Below, piece after piece: positions 5,473 to 7,034 of a stretch of DNA of 7,034 nt. Numbering within the stretch: the stretch's first letter is position 1; each line of letters begins with the position of its first letter. Origin of the DNA: Actinomycetes bacterium (GTDB lineage Bacteria > Actinomycetota > Actinomycetes > Actinomycetales > Microbacteriaceae); NCBI GenBank assembly GCA_023421635.1, contig JAEZSU010000058.1, positions 1-7,034 on the forward strand, in the 5' to 3' direction. Below the pieces are notes generated by a model. The model was not told the DNA's origin. It made no database searches and saw only the letters and a program-made list of their open reading frames with translations. The position numbers were made by a program, and so were the translations under genes.

Positions 5473-6024
5473 TCAGGCCTTGCCGATCGTGAACGCGCGC
5501 ACGATCTGGATGATGCCGAGGATGACGAGCGACCACGCGACGACCAGCCACAGGAACGCGGCGGCGAACAGCGGGGTGATCAGCAGCATGATGCCGGCGA
5601 TGATGCTGACGATGGCGAAGAAGATCGTCCAGCCCCGGCCGGCGCCGTCCAGCGTCGTGAGCGAGACGACCCCGTCGACGATCCAGCCGATGCCGACGAA
5701 CACCGCGACGAACACCGCGAGCAGCAGCGTGCTCTCGGAGAGGTTGAAGAAGGCGACGATGCCCGCGGCGATGAACAGCAGCCCGAGGACGGCGTGCCCG
5801 ATCCGGGACCACGTGCCGAGGGTGCGGGAGAAGATCCCGATGCCGAGGTACACGAGCCCGGTGATGATCGCGTAGACGGCGATCATGGCGGTGACGACCA
5901 CGGCGGTCTTCAGCGGCCAGACGAGGATGAGGATGCCCACGATCAGGGCGACGAGCCCGCCGATCCCGAGCGCGACCCGGATGGTCTTGGTGACGCCGAA
6001 TGCGTCGTCGGCCAATGCGGACAT
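5473..6024 (-). CDS. DUF308/HdeD-like six-helix membrane protein
   Basis: The 183-residue product is a small integral membrane protein with six predicted hydrophobic helices (about 15-36, 40-64, 74-93, 99-121, 132-150 and 153-176) and a short polar N-terminus. The helices fall into three consecutive pairs of similar pattern (about 14-64, 71-121, 130-176). This is the repeat plan of the DUF308/HdeD family: a helix ending in a Pro- or polar-marked turn (WPLKT, NLSES, TPLFA), then a second Gly-containing helix. E. coli HdeD is an acid-resistance membrane protein; most actinobacterial relatives have no proven role, and none is assigned here. The ATG at 6024 is fixed by a perfect AGGAGG seven bases upstream. 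The gene lies 87 bases downstream of the AEC permease gene on the same strand and ends at the bidirectional terminator. Confidence 0.87.
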   Translation of the reverse strand: MSALADDAFGVTKTIRVALGIGGLVALIVGILILVWPLKTAVVVTAMIAVYAIITGLVYLGIGIFSRTLGTWSRIGHAVLGLLFIAAGIVAFFNLSESTLLLAVFVAVFVGIGWIVDGVVSLTTLDGAGRGWTIFFAIVSIIAGIMLLITPLFAAAFLWLVVAWSLVILGIIQIVRAFTIGKA

Positions 6025-6031
6025 GGAAGAT

Positions 6032-6037
6032 CCTCCT
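6032..6037 (-). promoter_or_regulatory. Strong ribosome binding site of the DUF308 gene
   Basis: On the - strand AGGAGG, the full Shine-Dalgarno core, lies seven bases before the ATG at 6024. It is the strongest such site in the window and suggests high translation. Confidence 0.75.
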
Positions 6038-6065
6038 GTGAGAATGCTGGGAACGAGTCAGCCAC

Positions 6066-6071
6066 AGCGTA
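6066..6071 (-). promoter_or_regulatory. Weak candidate -10 box for the DUF308 gene
   Basis: On the - strand TACGCT fits TANNNT and would start transcription near 6059, leaving a leader of about 35 bases. No -35 match is visible. The gene may instead be read through from the AEC permease gene. Confidence 0.28.
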
Positions 6072-6111
6072 GCGTCCGAACGCGGGGGAGGGGAGAGGCG
6101 GAAGCGGTGCG

Positions 6112-7034
6112 TCATCCGCCGAGGAGCAGCACCGCCCCCAGCAGCACCGGCACGCACCCTGCCGTGGTGAGCAGGATGGTGTCCCGGGCGACGGCCTCGC
6201 CGACCCGGTAGTGCTGGGCGAGGTTGAACACGTTCTGCGCGCTCGGGAGCGCGGCGAGCACGACGACCACGAGCACCTCGTGGGCCGACATGCCGAAGAC
6301 CCAGGTGCCGACCGCCCACGCGACGACGGGCATCGCCACCAGCTTCAGACCGCTCGCCACGAGCACTTCGACCCGGTGTCCCCGGGCGCTCAGCACCCGC
6401 TGACCGTGCAGGGACATGCCGTACCCGATGAGGAGCACCGGCACGCACGCGTTCGCGATCGACTCAGCGGGTGCGAGGACGATCTCGGGCACCGTCCAGC
6501 CGGACACCGACACGAGGGCGCCGGCGAACGACGCGAGCACCGCGGGGTTGCGCGCCGTCCGGCCGAGGATGCGGCGCACGTCCCGCGTGCCGGAGGTGGC
6601 GGCATCGAGCAGCGCGAGCGTCACCGGCGTGAACACCACGAGCTGCATCAGGATCACCGGGGCGGGATACGCAGCGCTGCCGAGCAGGTACAGCGAGAGC
6701 GGGATGCCGATGTTGTTCGAGTTGACCTGTCCCGCGGTGAGGGCCGACACCACGGTGTCGCCGACCGAGCGGCGCCACACGAACCGGGCAAGCGCACCCT
6801 GGACGGCGATCACCGCGACGGCCGCGATCGCGGAGACCGGCAGGAGCGCCGAGAACAGCGTTCGCACGTCCGCCTGCGACAGCACGACGAACAGCAGGAA
6901 CGGGGACAGGACGTAGAACGTCAGCCGACCGAGCACCTCGCGCCCGTGCGGTCCGAGCAGCCCCGCCCGGCCGATGATGTAGCCCACGAGGATGGACACC
7001 CCCACCACCACGAACCCGGTGAGGACACTCAGCA
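6112..7034 (-). CDS. AEC-family (auxin efflux carrier type) permease, cut at its start codon
   Basis: This is a secondary transporter of the AEC family, probably with about ten membrane helices. Bacterial members move small organic anions such as malate or malonate, but the substrate here cannot be told. The frame is open to the right edge: upstream of the GTG at 7011 it reads LSVLTGF, and the two last bases are TG on the - strand, so an ATG or GTG start at 7035 is likely and the protein would be 307 residues, a normal AEC length. From that start, GYIIGRAGLLG lies at about 18-28, the half-helix-like NSNNIGIPL at 105-113, NPAVLASFAGALVS in the middle loop region (about 163-176), and LPSAQNVFNLAQHY at 263-276, all typical of AEC. 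The smaller frame from 7011 would lose half of the first helix. A TGA at 6114-6112 ends it; the DUF308 gene follows after 87 bases. Confidence 0.88.
   Translation of the reverse strand, partial: LSVLTGFVVVGVSILVGYIIGRAGLLGPHGREVLGRLTFYVLSPFLLFVVLSQADVRTLFSALLPVSAIAAVAVIAVQGALARFVWRRSVGDTVVSALTAGQVNSNNIGIPLSLYLLGSAAYPAPVILMQLVVFTPVTLALLDAATSGTRDVRRILGRTARNPAVLASFAGALVSVSGWTVPEIVLAPAESIANACVPVLLIGYGMSLHGQRVLSARGHRVEVLVASGLKLVAMPVVAWAVGTWVFGMSAHEVLVVVVLAALPSAQNVFNLAQHYRVGEAVARDTILLTTAGCVPVLLGAVLLLGG

Noticed and set aside
5459..6448. 329-codon - strand frame crossing the AEC permease, the intergenic gap and the DUF308 gene
   Set aside because: It is extremely Arg/Ala/Pro-rich and lies in another frame across two well-supported membrane proteins and their gap.
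6112..7011. AEC permease starting at the GTG at 7011
   Set aside because: The frame continues as LSVLTGF into the edge and ends in TG, which restores the usual first helix; no Shine-Dalgarno sequence precedes 7011.
1..7034. Mobile element, CRISPR array, tRNA, phage or defence system
   Set aside because: No direct-repeat array, terminal inverted repeats, transposase or integrase motifs, or tRNA-like folds were seen; gene content is core-genome in character throughout.

Overview
The window is high-GC DNA from an actinobacterium, most likely a member of the Microbacteriaceae (Microbacterium-like; the genus is inference). Evidence for the phylum is the RbpA gene, the HelY-type Ski2 helicase, frequent GTG starts, TAGGNT-type -10 boxes and apparently leaderless genes. 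It reads as ordinary, densely packed core chromosome. I see no mobile element, tRNA, rRNA or CRISPR array, and no gene-free stretch above 100 bases.

Layout from left to right: (1) the C-terminal part of a HelY/Ski2-like RNA helicase, + strand, cut by the left edge; (2) lnt, apolipoprotein N-acyltransferase, + strand, starting 24 bases after the helicase stop and apparently with its own leaderless promoter; (3) rbpA, the RNA polymerase-binding protein, - strand, convergent with lnt with one base between the stop codons; (4) a glycerophosphodiester phosphodiesterase gene, - strand, upstream of rbpA; (5) an SDR-family oxidoreductase, + strand, divergent from the phosphodiesterase across a 90-base double promoter; (6) a strong bidirectional terminator; (7) a six-helix DUF308/HdeD-like membrane protein, - strand; (8) an AEC-family permease, - strand, running to the right edge and probably missing only the first base of its start codon.

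The genes do not form one pathway. RNA turnover or processing (HelY), lipoprotein maturation (Lnt), transcription initiation (RbpA), glycerophosphodiester breakdown (GdpD) and transport sit side by side. The lnt-rbpA convergence matches the order recalled for Mycobacterium tuberculosis (Rv2051c/Rv2050), but there Lnt is fused to a polyprenol-phosphate mannose synthase that is missing here.

No previously undescribed system was found. The points most worth a second look are the SDR active site, whose tyrosine is displaced from the YxxxK position; the terminator hairpin encoded inside the last codons of lnt; an ECF-sigma-like promoter in front of rbpA; and the interlocked divergent promoters between the phosphodiesterase and SDR genes.
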